Positions 1 through 11,238 of a DNA stretch of 64,000 bases are shown one piece after another. Within the stretch, counting starts at the first letter, position 1, and the number at the start of each line of letters is the position of its first letter. Origin of the DNA: Macrobrachium rosenbergii (lineage: Eukaryota > Arthropoda > Malacostraca > Decapoda > Palaemonidae); NCBI RefSeq assembly GCF_040412425.1, contig NC_089749.1, positions 35,396,570 through 35,460,569 of the forward strand. The letters are read 5' to 3'. Position numbers and translations under genes: made by a program. The notes under the pieces were generated by a model. That model ran no database searches. It had not been told where the DNA came from and saw nothing but the letters and a program-made list of their open reading frames with translations.

Positions 1-720
1 TTACTTTTTTATCATCTACCCTTTTAATGCTCCTATGAATGTATCAGGGAAATTCAATATTGTATATCATGAATAATAATAGGCATATATGCAGATGACA
101 CAATAATACAAACAAGCGCAGAGAAGAGGATAAAAAAAAAACTAAGGCATTAACAGCATTATGTAATAGCATAGGATTAGTCATGTCACCTGAGAAGACT
201 AAGGTGATAGCAAGAGATACACATAACCCCTTGCAGCTACACATACAATGGAAAAGAACAAAGGTAGCCCAGTACAAGTACATGGGGGTCATACTCAGCA
301 ACAGGTGTCATACACGGGTTGCATGAAATTAAGAGAATAGTACCGGTATCAGCAGCAAGGTTAAACCTTTGAAAGATAGCTAGTGGCTCTGTGGGTGCAA
401 GTGTACCAGCCGGAAATCATTCGGTAAAGGTTAGCAAGAAGCATAATAGGAGCAACCAAAAGTAGTGTCAGGCAAAAATATACCGAGGAATGAGGTAGGT
501 TTCCATCCAGTTAAAGGCAATGCCATAATACCGAAAGATAGCTTGAATGCCCTACAGTCAGTAACACCAAGAAAAGCTGAATCCAACATCACAGTGAGAA
601 GAGCTATAGCCCAGCTATCACAGATCAGATAAGCAGGCAAAGTGGTCAGATTTATATGGGTGCCATTATACACTGGAGTAATAGGCAATGAGAAGCCCGT
701 TATGCCCTTATTGGGCAATA
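1..720 (+). mobile_element. LINE relic: reverse transcriptase end and RNase H
   Basis: The plus strand carries the 3' half of a non-LTR retrotransposon ORF2, cut by the window edge. The reverse transcriptase catalytic box YADD is at 88-99, in the context GIYADDTIIQ. It is followed in shifted frames by the usual stretch GLVMSPEKTKVIA and by YKYMGVIL near 270-300. An RNase H end motif, WVPLYTGVIGNEKP, is at 657-698 (family consensus WVPSHxGIxGNExAD). Stops and frameshifts interrupt it, so it is not functional. YADD plus RNase H suggests the Jockey/I group. Nothing shows where the element ends, but coding similarity fades after about 720. The minus-strand reading frames here are shadows. Confidence 0.75.
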
Positions 721-799
721 ACATTGGGCAGACTTCTAATAGTCTGTCTTTTGGAACAGTTACTTACCTTCCCTCAAGATCAACTGGCTCCTCCCTTTT

Positions 800-2720
800 T
801 TTTTATACATCAGTCCTGTCTCCAGGATTGTCCAGATCTCTCACTCTGCCAAATGAGGTGCAGACATGCCAAAGAAAGGCGCACTGGAAGTCATAGATCC
901 TACCAGAAGACTACTGGAGACGGCATTGATCTTTCTCCTCTGAGATGAGTTTGTTTGTCAAATGCCATTCACAACTGAAACCCAATGGCCAGTGCTGGCT
1001 TTTATCAGAGAGGACAATTTCATGCTTTCGGGTCTGAGGGATGCAAATTTCCAAGTACTCATCCATCGGGACTCTGGGATGCACCTCCACTTTATCTGTG
1101 ATTGGCAGTCGACTTGTCAAAGCACTTGCTTCACAGGTGTTTGCATGACTGTTCAAACTGATGTCAGTTTGGGGCCATTCATCTGGGACCCCTCTCTCAC
1201 GGTATCTCAAGACAGGTTGATCAGGGCTCTCTCTGTGACATATTAACCCTGGAACCAGGAATGACGAATCCTTTTGCTGTGATATGGGTATCATGATAAA
1301 TGAGAAGAGGACTGGTCTCCCACACAAACAACAGCAAAGTACCTGGGCCTTTGACAGACCAACGGACTCAGGAGGTAACAGTGCAGTTATTGTTACAACA
1401 AGAACAATCAGCTTGGTATTCATAATCCTTCTGTCCCCCTTTGTCTATGGAGAAACTCTTGTCCTAGCGTGTACCCAATTGTGTTCACTTCAGAGTGTGT
1501 GTGATGCAACACTGGTCATCTGCCATTGGTCCTCTGATGCTCCTTGTTCCACTGAATTGGTCAGTGTTAGATGATGGGAACCTATTTATAGGAACTCCAA
1601 TTAACCCCTCCTCACTGGATGGGATGCACTCCCAAGTGGCTCTTTCACCTCAGGTGCCTAAACTCTAGATGATTTTCACTTTCACATCAATGTTCTCGAA
1701 GTGGGTTTCACACTTCTGGTACTACTAGCATTCCAGGCTCAGTTGATGGGACACAACCATGGGGATGTAAACCAGTAAGCAATCTCTCCTCCTGTACAGG
1801 CTAGCAATGTGATTGCATGGATGGATGGTTCGCAACACCATCAAGATGTCATGGAAATACATCCCACACAACTGTAATGTGTTGGGAAATCAGCTCAGCC
1901 ATCAGGGAAAGTTTGTAGGGATGGCATGGTCCTTACACCCACACATGGCATAAAGATTTGAGGGTGGAGAACCTCTTGGATGAAGTGGTTCCCCTTTCAA
2001 CTAATTAGCCCTTGGCAATCTGCTCTCCTTACTGTACCCCCTTGGTTACATAATAAGAGACTTTCCAACACCATTGCGGCAACCTCAACATTTATGCTGT
2101 TATGCCATCCTACCTAGTCTCTTGGAGGATCAAGTGAGTGCTGGTCATCCTGGTACCAGATAACCCTGCTGGCTCCTCACGGCTATACAATGGGTGGGAG
2201 CTCAATCTGCTGGGTCTTCTCACTGAAGTTTCAAGAGATTTACTCCTCTTTGAATGATGTCTTCAGTGGGTGACCTCTCCAGCAGGAGCCACTTTCATCA
2301 AATTGCTGAGCTTCTTTTTCTACCTCCACAGTGACAAGGTCCTAGCTATTCGAGCAGTGAGGACAACACTTCCCTCCTTTCCCAGGTCTTTCAGTTGAAG
2401 GGCTTGGACCTCTCTGCCTCAGGGGAGGTTTCCTAGAGGATGCTTGAATATTCTTATCCACCTTATAGACTCAGTTATACAGAGGTGGTGTGACTCTTGT
2501 CTTTAGTGTTCTCACCCAGACACTATATGAATCCATGAGGGAGACTATGGAAGGAGAAGTTACATACTAGACTCTTCCTTTAGCTTTAGCATAGATGAAG
2601 TGTGTAAGCAAAATGCACTCTCTCCTACCTAGAGCAACATTTGGGTCAATGTGGACCATGCTTACTCTTGTTGATTCCTGAGTTCATAATGAAACTTTGA
2701 TCCTGTTTGTTCAATACTAG
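800..2720 (+). mobile_element. DIRS-type retrotransposon relic (RT, RNase H, tyrosine recombinase)
   Basis: Pieces of DIRS pol appear in order on the plus strand, in changing frames. Reverse transcriptase: RPVIDLSPL-like at about 885-935, FQVLIHRDS at 1049-1075, and GIMINEKRTGLPHKQQ near 1288. RNase H: HFHINVLEV at 1678-1704, then a segment from 1858 to about 1952 carrying HIPHNCNVLGNQLS and WSLHP. Tyrosine recombinase N-terminal half: LLSFFFYLHSDKVLAIRAVR from about 2307, and a TLPLALA..KCVSKMHSL stretch near 2580-2630 matching the family core TLFLLALAxxxRVSELHAL. DIRS elements integrate with a tyrosine recombinase rather than a DDE integrase. Stops and frameshifts are frequent, so this is dead. 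Neither terminus was found. Confidence 0.7.
810..1965 (+). pseudogene. DIRS reverse transcriptase / RNase H, degraded
   Basis: This protein would copy the element RNA into DNA and degrade the template. What is left covers the finger and palm motifs (PVIDLSPL, then FQVLIHRDS), a thumb segment (GIMINEKR), and the RNase H block beginning around HINVLEV and ending at WSLHP. The expected RT catalytic box (LLRYLDDW in relatives) is not readable, so the palm is mutated. The frame changes several times. The opposite strand has a 170-residue open frame with a signal-peptide-like start at 911-1423; it lies directly antisense to these conserved motifs and is best read as a shadow. Confidence 0.65.
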
Positions 2721-3916
2721 AGATATGTCTTTCCAAATCCTTTTCCTTCGAGATTTTGAAGCTGAGAGCCAAGAATGGATGTTGACCTGTTTGGTGAGAT
2801 TGTACATTGTTGCCTATTCCTAGATCACAGTCTTGGGGAAGTCATCAAGTGGATATAAGAGTTGCCTGGCGAGGGGAGTCTCTAAACCCCTTGAGAGTAC
2901 TCAAGAAGTCAATCTCGTACTACCCATAGCATCAAAGGGCAGTTTGGATAGAACAGCATTTTGTTTATGTTCGTGGTGTTGAAAAGTTGAGGAAAGACTG
3001 GTTACTTTCTCTTTCTAACCTCTTCCATCCAGCAATCAACAGCCACATTCTTGCCAAATGCAGGCTAGTTACATAACTGAGCTCTCAGTCTCTAACTTTT
3101 GACAGTTGGCAGATGTGACTCTTCTATCTTTCCTTTAAAAAGGATGAGGGGCAGGTGTTAGAGCATTCTTATCTGGTTCTATAATCTTCCAAGTTTCTTC
3201 CTGTCCCCTATGGGCAACCAGTGTTTTGTGTTTCTAGAATAAGGTGTTATAAATTCGCAGGCTGCTCCCCCGATAATCACTTTAATATTCTAATTTAAAC
3301 TAAGAACCATTGGTTCAGTCAGCATCCAGACATTTTGATTTGCATATGAGTCTGTAAAGTTGCCAGCTATCTATATCTGACCCACACACACGCCTATCAC
3401 CTGTCTTTTTGCTTTGTACTTCCGAGGTCTTGAAATTTTTGACAGGCTCTATCTGGCAACTCATCGACCTGCCGAAATTGGAGCAGGCACCTGACCTGGG
3501 AGTGACCTGGGTCACCCTCATTCGCCGCCCGGACTGTCCTCTCGTAAAGACGTGTTCTGTATGCCATCATCTCAGCCATACTGAGACAAAGATGATGCAT
3601 CAAGCCTAAGCTATAAACCACGAGGGACAGAGGGGACCCGAGAGAGGACGACAATCTCCTGATAACCTGTAGCTCGGAGTCTGAATCTAATCTTTAGTGC
3701 AAGGCACTAAAATTTATTAAACCAGACAAGAGTTTTGTCAGAATCCATCGGCCTCCATCTCTCAGCCCTTTGTCTCCTCCTTGGATGCCTTCAGCTATCA
3801 TTCTCCAACACTCCCTTGAGCTAGTAATTTCCTTCCAACTTCCTCCCTCGGCGGAACTGGCTAATCTCTAGAGTAATGTAAGTAATTCTTTGAGGGAAAT
3901 TTGTGATTCATTGGTG
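2721..3916. other. Unassigned, possibly DIRS 3' region
   Basis: About 1.2 kb downstream of the recombinase fragment. The first few hundred bases may be the remaining recombinase and 3' region of the DIRS element, but the motifs LCPVRALxxY and KNTISxWIRE were not found. Short open frames at 3315-3660 overlap on both strands and look like chance. No repeats or RNA genes seen. Confidence 0.4.
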
Positions 3917-4322
3917 TGTTACGACCCAACTGACATCTTGAAGGACGTTGGGCCTATCTAAGTTTATCCCAGAATATCCACCTCATTACTAGTCTATTAG
4001 TCACTTAGGGTCTTATAAAGCGTTTATCATACTGTGCATGACTCTACACGCCTAATTCCCTCCCATTTGCTGGGGCGTGTTTGGTAGCTGTTCTCTGTCA
4101 CGCTGTGCCAACATTGTGCAAGTGACTCAAGCCCTCTGAGAAGGGCCTACGAACCATTTCGCAGCCTATATAGCTGTAAATTTTGTCCCCTTGATTGTTT
4201 TGATTGGTGTTAGTGTAAATAAAACAAGTTAATTGTTCCCTGAGTCTATTTTACGCCTCAGTAGAATACTTAGTCTCACCCTCTACCTTTGCTGTGTTTA
4301 TGAATACTGACGGGGCGCCACA
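3917..4322 (+). repeat. Candidate solo LTR
   Basis: A 406-bp segment starts TGTTACGACCC and ends GGCGCCACA, giving TG...CA boundaries. Inside it is a TATA-like CCTATATAGC near 4167 and an AATAAAAC polyadenylation-like signal near 4218, in promoter-then-polyA order. The TGTTACGACCC start resembles many gypsy LTRs of marine invertebrates (from memory). No second copy is in the window. The flanking 5 bp (TGGTG left, AGTAA right) do not match, so the boundaries are unproven. Confidence 0.4.
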
Positions 4323-5603
4323 AGTAATTTTATTTGGTGATTATATGTAATGTAAACTTAGTATAGCCATCAATAATTTATAACAAAGGTTACAAACAAG
4401 GCATACTCTGGTATAGGGTCTTGTCATCTTCAACTCACACAGGATGTGAGGATGCTCAGAGTGGTACGAGAAGTCATCCTTACCCTGCTCACCTAAGGGT
4501 GCATCGATTCTACACCATCCGACACTGTCCGATGAACACGCTTGCTTCTGACATTATGGGCGAATTATTTTTCCGGTTACAAGATCTGTTAATTCATGTC
4601 CATATACTACAAAGCATAAATCCCGTCTACATGAGTAAATTTTGCTAATGACAGATACAGACACTACGCTAGTTTGCTATCAGTGACTAACATTTCGCCT
4701 ATCTGCCAGCCTCTCTCTGTATGGGGATTATGACAAATGTTTTTACTCTTGACTTGTCGGATCTTGAAGATGCACTCTAAGTGACTGGTAAGCTGACATA
4801 TCCAGGTGGAAGATCAACATCTGTCATGATCTCTTAGTTAACTTCCTGCTTAAGGAGTTAGTCTCTATATAAAAAACAAATTGCACATATCAAAGATGAT
4901 TTGCTTTTTTCCAAGATATAAAAACCTAAAGTCTTTTATCATAATTCCATTTCTAACCAATCCCACTTTTGTCCCTGATGTCAAAAGAAAAAAGGGGCAC
5001 TGCATGTTGAGTGATGGGTGGATCCCCCCTCACTCGTCTACAGCTAGTTAAATATCTACCTAATTACCAAACTTAATACTATTATAAGAAACCTCCTTAT
5101 GTTTTGTACATATCTTATATATATTTCCTAATATTTATATAAATCAGTAAACAAATTAAAGTTTTTTCTGTTCAAAACAAAAAACTTCATGAAGACCAGT
5201 TCTTGCAGAATTACCATAAAGCACAAGCAATATTAAACTTTTGGGTTTCACACACTTGGAAATTAATCTCACCTTTCTAAAGCATTGGTATTTTGATGGG
5301 ACGCAACACTACATGTTATTTTGAACAGAAGTCCCTGGTATAGGCTCACCCTAAAGGTGAAACAGAATCTATAAATTCTGATATTTTTAGGTTTATTCTC
5401 CCTGTATAGGTTACTTGGAAATTTTTCAGATTTCCTAAGTAGTACATAAAAAATGCAAGATAAATGGTTCATGCAATAAAGCTCAAGAAATTTTCATAGT
5501 CAGCTAGTGTTCTTGTTCAGAATGCTGAAAAAAACTTCTAAACTCCTTCATTCAGAGAACTGTAACCAGTAGACTACCAGCTGAGCATAGGGGAAACTTA
5601 AGC
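4323..5603. other. AT-rich intergenic DNA, nothing recognised
   Basis: No conserved coding motif, repeat array or RNA gene was recognised. Open frames are short (under 80 codons) and have no family signature. Confidence 0.5.
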
Positions 5604-5624
5604 GGGCCATACATTATCCAACTT
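5604..5624 (+). repeat. Harbinger left terminal inverted repeat
   Basis: 21 bases beginning GGGCCATACATTATCC, an exact reverse complement of 8347-8367. Confidence 0.9.
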
Positions 5625-5798
5625 GTTGTACAACTTGGTTGGGTTGTATGAAATGTTGGACAGTGTATGGGCAGGTTGTACAACAAGATTTTGTTGGTTG
5701 GTTTGGTTGGAGAGAATCAAAGCAGCTTTGATTTCAAGGGGCGTGTGGCCTAATGTTGTACAACCTTTTTTTGACAATGTATGGGCATGTTGTACAAC
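5625..5798. promoter_or_regulatory. Four subterminal GTTGTACAAC palindromes
   Basis: The 10-bp palindrome GTTGTACAAC occurs at 5625-5634, 5675-5684, 5755-5764 and 5789-5798, only inside the left end. Two copies are preceded by near-copies of the inverted terminal repeat (TTGGACAGTGTATGGGC and TTGACAATGTATGGGC). Repeated subterminal sites are typical binding sites for the Myb/MADF-type partner or the transposase; that role here is inferred. Confidence 0.55.
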
Positions 5799-5903
5799 TT
5801 CACAATTAACATCAGTTGAAGCCTAGTTTCATCGCGTGTAGACCTTGCTTAAAGGCACATTCTTTTGGAAATAGCTGTTTTATAAAAGTGTTAAATAGGC
5901 GTT

Positions 5904-6510
5904 ATGGCAAATATAAATGACACTGAACAGTGGAGAAGTTTCATTGATACATATAGAAGTTTACCTGCGATTTGGAAAGTGGAAAAGCGATGAATATAAA
6001 GATAAAACAAGCGAAATAAAGCATGGGAAGTACTGTTAAATAACTTGAAGGAAATAGTTAGCAATGCCACTCTAGATGATTTGAAAAAGTAAACAATATG
6101 AGAACTTGTTATAGGAGGGAATTAAAAAAGAAGGAAAAGTCTGAAAAGTCTGGTGCGGGCGGTGATGACATGTACGAACCAACTTTATGGTATTTCGATC
6201 TGTTGCATGATTTTTTAGGAGACCAAGAAATCCAGATACCTGGAGATAGTAATTTGATGAGAGCGATGACCAGGAATTGAAATACAGTAGGTACCAAGAG
6301 AAAAATGCAGGCTACTCATGATACAACTAAAGATCAGTATTTGCAAAAGCTGTCGAACATTTAAAACATCAGAAACTTACGAAGGACGAAGCCGCAACCT
6401 ATGCAGATAGCTGGGCTGTATCCTACAGAAAGCTGAACGAGACACATGTTGTATGCAAAAAAAGCTATTGATGAGATTCTTATAATGGGCCAATTAAACC
6501 AGTTAACTTT
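5904..6510 (+). pseudogene. Harbinger MADF/BESS accessory protein, frameshifted
   Basis: The ATG at 5904 opens a MADF domain: a run starting WRSFIDTYRSLPAIWK, then about one helix later LLNNLKEIVSNATLDDLKK, and MRTCYRRELKKKEKS at 6098-6145 followed by YEPTLWYFDLLHDFL. A C-terminal segment near 6340-6510 (YADSWAVSYRKLNETHVVYAKKAIDEILI) is BESS-like, a protein-interaction motif. In Harbinger elements this protein carries the transposase to the nucleus and to DNA. A single-base insertion about 70 bases after the start (around 5980) and later shifts break the frame, so no full product is made. The assignment rests on the motif pattern and on sharing the element with the transposase. Confidence 0.75.
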
Positions 6511-7322
6511 GATTCTGTGTCACTTTCGTCCAGTAGGTCAAGTACTCTGAGCATCAACCATTGACATTTTCAACTCAACCTGTATGCACTTATCAATTAT
6601 CCAATGAAAATGTCTCAACTGACATAAGCCAAAGGGAGTCATTATAATATAACTGAACTTTCTACAAGACCCAAATTATTCCCTTAAACTAGTTATTAAA
6701 TACTTTAGATTAAACATCAAGGATAAAAATACATTCATTTGGTACAACAATTTATTTTCATTTAAAGGAAACTTTTTTGAACAATGTAATATTTAGTTAA
6801 TGTATTTTTATAATGATGTAGTATACCGAGATTCAACTTCAAAGGATGAATACACATTCATTAGGTACAATATTTTATTTTCATTTTTCATTGCTTAAAG
6901 GAAAAAAAAAACAAGTAATATTCAGTTGATACAATTTATGATGTATATTAGTTAATGGTAATAAACTTTATCAGTTTTTGATGTTTTATTGCTGTTCACC
7001 TTGCAGAAGGTTGTTGTAAGCTAACATTTTCCACTGCCATGCGACTGCACCATCAGTATAGAAATACTGACAAAACTTGTTTTTACTTGCTTAGCACATG
7101 GGTAGAATTCCTTCTCTGAGTTGGTTTGTAATGGGACTAGTTGTTGGATCAGATCTCCAAGAACCTCCTGTACAGTTGCATTATCTATATTTTCTATATC
7201 AGCTCCATGAAAAATATAACTGTCTAATCTTTTTCAGGATGCAGATAGCAGCATGCCAATGTGATTCGTGCGGCTTTTTCTCAGGTGCTAAATTTATAGT
7301 AGTTAATAAAATCCGAAACCTG

Positions 7323-8131
7323 CTAGCAATTTTCTATAATTCGTCTTGCTCGAGATAATCTGTAGCAAAAGATTCTTTGTTCATCTGTTAGCTGACCACT
7401 GAAGGGTTTCATTAGATTTTCAGAGAGGGCAATGCATCGTCTCCTACCATGACATACGGCATTTTCCCATAATTTCCTGCAGGTAAATCTCTGGATCACA
7501 AATGTAATGTCATCATTTTCAAGTTGTTCAAAGAATTTGCTGTTAGATTGAACTCCCTCCATCTGATGCTCTTCCATTTGCTCCAGCCTCAGCATATATG
7601 AATTCATAGTTGGCATTTCCAATGCCAAACAAGACAATGCTGAATGTTTTTTGTAATTATAATAGTATGAACCTGAATTTGCTGTTTTTATGTTGACATG
7701 TTTAATGTCCACAGCTCCGATACAGTGTGGAAAATTCCACTTTCTTTCAAAGGACGTAGATAGTTCTTTCCATTCATCTTTGTAGTTGAGTTTGATTACT
7801 TTGCTTCTTTTTAGCACATTAATTATAGCATTGCAAGTAGGTAAAATAAACTGACCTATAGTTTGGGGAGAAATTCTCGTCAAAACTTTAAATCCTCATA
7901 TGATTGACCGGTCGCTAAAAATCGTAAAGTTGTTGACAGCTTTTGGTGTACTGTTATCATGTCATCCCTCATTTTAGTAGCCTTTTTTCCAAGAAAGGCG
8001 TAATCCAGGCTTAACAGTTCCTGATAGGTTTCATTGTCCATTCTCAAGAAGTTTTTGTAATCATCTGGAGCAGTTTCTTGTAGTTCACGTAACAAATTCA
8101 CATGAGAATTATGTGGGCGATTTAAAACCAT
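7323..8131 (-). pseudogene. HARBI1-like DDE transposase, frameshifted
   Basis: Minus strand. The N-terminal part (8131-7880, 83 residues) has the typical helical region FLRMDNETYQELL and TLRFLATGQSYEDL. The frame then shifts to 7883-7323, which holds the catalytic core: W.FPHCIGAVDIKHV with the first catalytic Asp in GAVD, then SGSYYYNYKKHSALSCLAL. Between about 7620 and 7550 the protein is out of frame. The neighbouring frame reads YAEAGANGRASDGG, where relatives have YADVGANGRxSDGG, so the second Asp appears changed to Glu. The third acidic region is near the end (PFSGQLTDEQRIFCYRLSRARRIIEN). At least two frameshifts make it inactive as read. Confidence 0.85.
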
Positions 8132-8346
8132 TGCTTTTTGCCCAATACTTTCTTTTTACGCCCTTTTTTCGTTCTCAGCTGCACATCCATTGTACCACAT
8201 AAAGTATTTCTTCATCTACGTCCATTCCGTAATAATTCTATTCAAAATTCTAAGACAACAATAATATTCAAAGTATGTTATCGGTACAGATCGACATCTA
8301 TAATGTTGACGAGCAAGTTGGATAAAATTACAGTGTATGCCTAGAA

Positions 8347-8367
8347 AAGTTGGATAATGTATGGCCC
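8347..8367 (-). repeat. Harbinger right terminal inverted repeat
   Basis: 21 bases ending GGATAATGTATGGCCC, an exact reverse complement of 5604-5624. Confidence 0.9.
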
Positions 8368-9418
8368 ATTTTTCTAGCTCGGTCTTTATTCGACTACCGG
8401 TTTAAGTGCAAAACGGGCGCAGTGTTTGACACCAGCCCCACGGGGATAAATGTAAATTCAAACAAAAGACGGTAAATATCACAACAAAAACAAAACGTCA
8501 AACAAAACCTTAGCAAAAGACGGCAAATATCTCTATCTCGGTCGACGACTGGCGGCAGCCAGGCCGCGGTTGTAGTCTGGGAGTGGATGCTGGGTAGGGG
8601 GACTGGAGTAGGTGTGAGAAATCCTAACCTTTCCTAGAATGCCGGGTCCTGACTTAACCACACCCGTAGTCTGAAATTTGACCTGTATTTGGTTCTGGAG
8701 GTTAAAGGATGTCTCTGTAGATCCCGAGATTCCAGAACTTCGAAAATGTGGAACTGAATTTTTAAGATGTGTTTATGCATAACTTTTGAGTTTACTATAT
8801 AAAATAGAGAAAACGATCACTACGGATAAGAAAACGATATTTCAACAATTTTATGGATAACTAAAAAATATGTCCAGTGTACGTTTCCCAAAACTTGAAG
8901 ACAACATTTTGATAATGACTTTGGTTTGCGTTTTATTGTTTTTTTATATTTTAATATACCGTAGGTCAGTGAACGAATATTCAAAGCCCGCTTAGAGAGG
9001 ATTATTACAGGTCATTTCTTGGACAGTTGTAGGGCATGCTATTTCATACAGCATCTTTAGAAATAGTTAAGCAGGACTAAATCAGGAAAGATAAACAGTT
9101 GATTTTACTGAACTTTGGTGTATAAGTTTGTGTGTCTTTATGGTAAAAGTATCTCAGGTTTATGTTCATGTAATGTTTTGCTTTCCACACTATTCACTTT
9201 AGACCAACTCAAGGTTGGAGTTTTTATGCTGTAATCTTAGTTCCCTTAACAACACTATGAAAGTCAAGCAAATTTAGTGTTAGCAAAAATTTTTTTCGAC
9301 TAATGTTATTACTGTTGGGTTGAATACCTTTGCACTACGAGCTCATACAAAGAATAAGACATGCTGTCTGGATGACGGCAGAGTACAGAGGCAGTGTCGA
9401 GGCGGTAACATCACAGCT
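8368..9418. other. Unassigned AT-rich DNA
   Basis: No coding motifs or repeats recognised. Only short, signature-less open frames. Confidence 0.4.
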
Positions 9419-9479
9419 CTTAAGTTTATTAGAGTTAATGTGGTATTCTTCGTGAATTCGATTTACTTTAACATTATAT
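9419..9479 (+). repeat. Dispersed copy of the 11051 fold-back arm
   Basis: 61 bp nearly identical to 11051-11111 (shared core TGGTATTCTTCGTGAATTCG). It lies at the 3' edge of the copia relic, so copia-related DNA is bounded on both sides by copies of this sequence. Confidence 0.75.
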
Positions 9480-10560
9480 TACCTGTGATGATATTGCCAA
9501 AATCAACAAGTATGTCTTTATGAGGTGTCTTTTGATCACTAGCACCTGAATCCAGGTTCCACATTAACTTGGAATTTTCTTCTCTCACTGATGACTTGTT
9601 GACAATTGCGTTCACCTTTCTGTCCTTTCACTTTCATTTTCAATTTCAGCGACAATTACCTTTGTATTTATTTTGGCTTTGGCAACTTCTGTTAGCTTTC
9701 TTCGGATTAACTTTCTCTATTTTCATCGCTGTCGTATTGTGCTTTCTTCCTTGACAATTTCTTCTTGCTTCCTTTAATTTGCGTGTCTTCCGTCTTGTAT
9801 GTTCTTTCTTCCTTGTCTCTTTTTCTTCAAATTTTGGACAGTTTCTTACTATATATCCAGGCTGGTTACATGCATAGCAGACAAATCTTTTGTCTTCTTT
9901 CTTGAAAACTTTTACGCCATCTTTCTTCCGAAATATATGCTTAAATTTTCATTTTCTTTTCTTGAACCTCTTCTGAAGCTTGTTTTGTAGACTGAAGATT
10001 ACTCTTCCATTCTTGTCTCGAGTTGATCTTGCCTCACCTCGAAAAACAATATTGACTTTAGATTTTTTATTATTAAATCTTCAATTTTTGAGGACTGTGA
10101 CTTCAACAAAATTTATATTTGGAATATGTTCAAGACCTCTAAGCACAAACACAGCTACCACAGAGTCCCCAAATTGAGCCATTTCCTCTCCTACTGCATT
10201 TACATCTCTGGCCAATCTGGTTACAAAGGCTATATATTCCCTCATAAACATTTCTTCAGTTTTTCTGCATCTGCACAATTCTTCCAGCACAACTATTTGG
10301 AATATACCGATTTTTGTGGGGATATCTCTCAAAATTCCCCATGCTTTCTTTGCTTTGGTGCATTTGATGATGTCGTCCAGATCCAGTTCCACTTCCAGTG
10401 TGATGCAACTGTCGCATGTTTTAGCATATATAACACATACTGCAATTCTTCACTCTTACCTGCGGTGAGTGAATGATAGTCTATTAGTATTTGAGGTCCA
10501 TCTCTTGTCGATAGTCGCTTCGATGTACTGGGATTAATTAGACCACTTTCTTCATTGTGT
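9480..10560 (-). mobile_element. Ty1/copia relic: gag and start of protease
   Basis: Minus strand. 10392-10081 encodes 103 residues of a UBN2-type copia gag (LDDIIKCTKAKKAWGIL ... MREYIAFVTRLARDVNAVGEEM ... VFVLRGLEHIPNINF). Downstream a zinc knuckle is readable at 9879-9838 as CYACNQPGYIVRNC, where the usual His is Tyr. The aspartic protease active site WNLDSGAS is at about 9561-9538 (Asp-Ser-Gly-Ala at 9552-9538). Similarity then stops at the 9419-9479 repeat, so integrase and reverse transcriptase are missing. The gag start (about 10560-10400) is in broken frames. Confidence 0.75.
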
Positions 10561-11050
10561 CTTTATTGCAGAGAGGACATCTTGAAGAAGAGCGGTACGC
10601 GTGTATACGAAATACAAAAGCGTACATAATGGAATCATGACAAAAATGATCATCGGAGCTCAATAGACAATAAAGAATCATATCCTACATACATGAGGTA
10701 GAACTTACAGGATCGAAGTGTGTGTGTCGTATTCAATACTAAATAATAATAACTGGTTATACTTATACATCTAAGCATGATGCAATGCTAGTGCATTAGC
10801 TCTGAACAGAACGTGTCTAGGGGTGTCGTTATTTCCTTGAAGTTGATGTTGTGTACAGTCGTCTTATCTTCAGCATATCCTGGATCAATACATTCCCATC
10901 ACCTTCTCTGGGTGTGGGCGGCTCTAGCTCTCTAAGCCCAGTGGAAATAATTTGATTCATCCAGAATCTCATGTCGTTTTCTTTCTCTGTCGTCACCCGC
11001 CATCTCGGGAACTTGTCGATCGGCTTCTTCCAAAACTGGGCCCATAACCT
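10561..11050. other. Unassigned sequence upstream of copia gag
   Basis: It would be the leader or LTR side of the copia relic on the minus strand, but no LTR pair or primer site was found. A minus-strand stretch near 11010-10880 resembles retroelement protein in composition and could not be assigned. Confidence 0.3.
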
Positions 11051-11238
11051 CTTAAAATTTATTAGAGTAAGTGTGGTATTCTTCGTGAATTCGATTTACT
11101 TTAACATTATATCTACCTTTCGTGAGTTGGACAAAGGAAAGACGTGTGTTATTTTACTCCAACTCACGAAAGGTAGATATAATTTTGAAGTAAATCGAAT
11201 TCATGAAGAATACCACACTAACTCTAGTAAACTTTAAG
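11051..11238. repeat. Fold-back element, 80-bp arms
   Basis: Arms 11051-11130 and 11159-11238 are near-perfect reverse complements (TTCGTGAATTCGATTTACTT against AAGTAAATCGAATTCATGAA) around a 28-bp loop. No coding capacity. A single-arm copy lies at 9419-9479. It is a small palindromic transposon-like repeat of unknown family. Confidence 0.8.

Larger units (their letters stand above)
5604..8367. mobile_element. PIF/Harbinger DNA transposon, full length but decayed
   Basis: Perfect 21-bp terminal inverted repeats mark the ends: 5604-5624 (starting GGGCCATACATTATCC) and 8347-8367 (its reverse complement). The 2764-bp element has the two-gene layout of this superfamily: a DNA-binding MADF/BESS protein on the plus strand (from 5904) and a HARBI1-like DDE transposase on the minus strand (8131 to 7323). 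Both genes have frameshifts. The expected 3-bp TWA target duplication is not evident (AGC on the left, ATT on the right), so it has decayed or the flanks have changed. The region between the genes, 6560-7320, is AT-rich with no open frame. Confidence 0.9.

Noticed and set aside
911..1423. 170-codon minus-strand open frame with a signal-peptide-like start
   Set aside because: It lies directly antisense to DIRS reverse transcriptase motifs (FQVLIHRDS, GIMINEKR) on the plus strand and has no recognisable domain, so it is a shadow.
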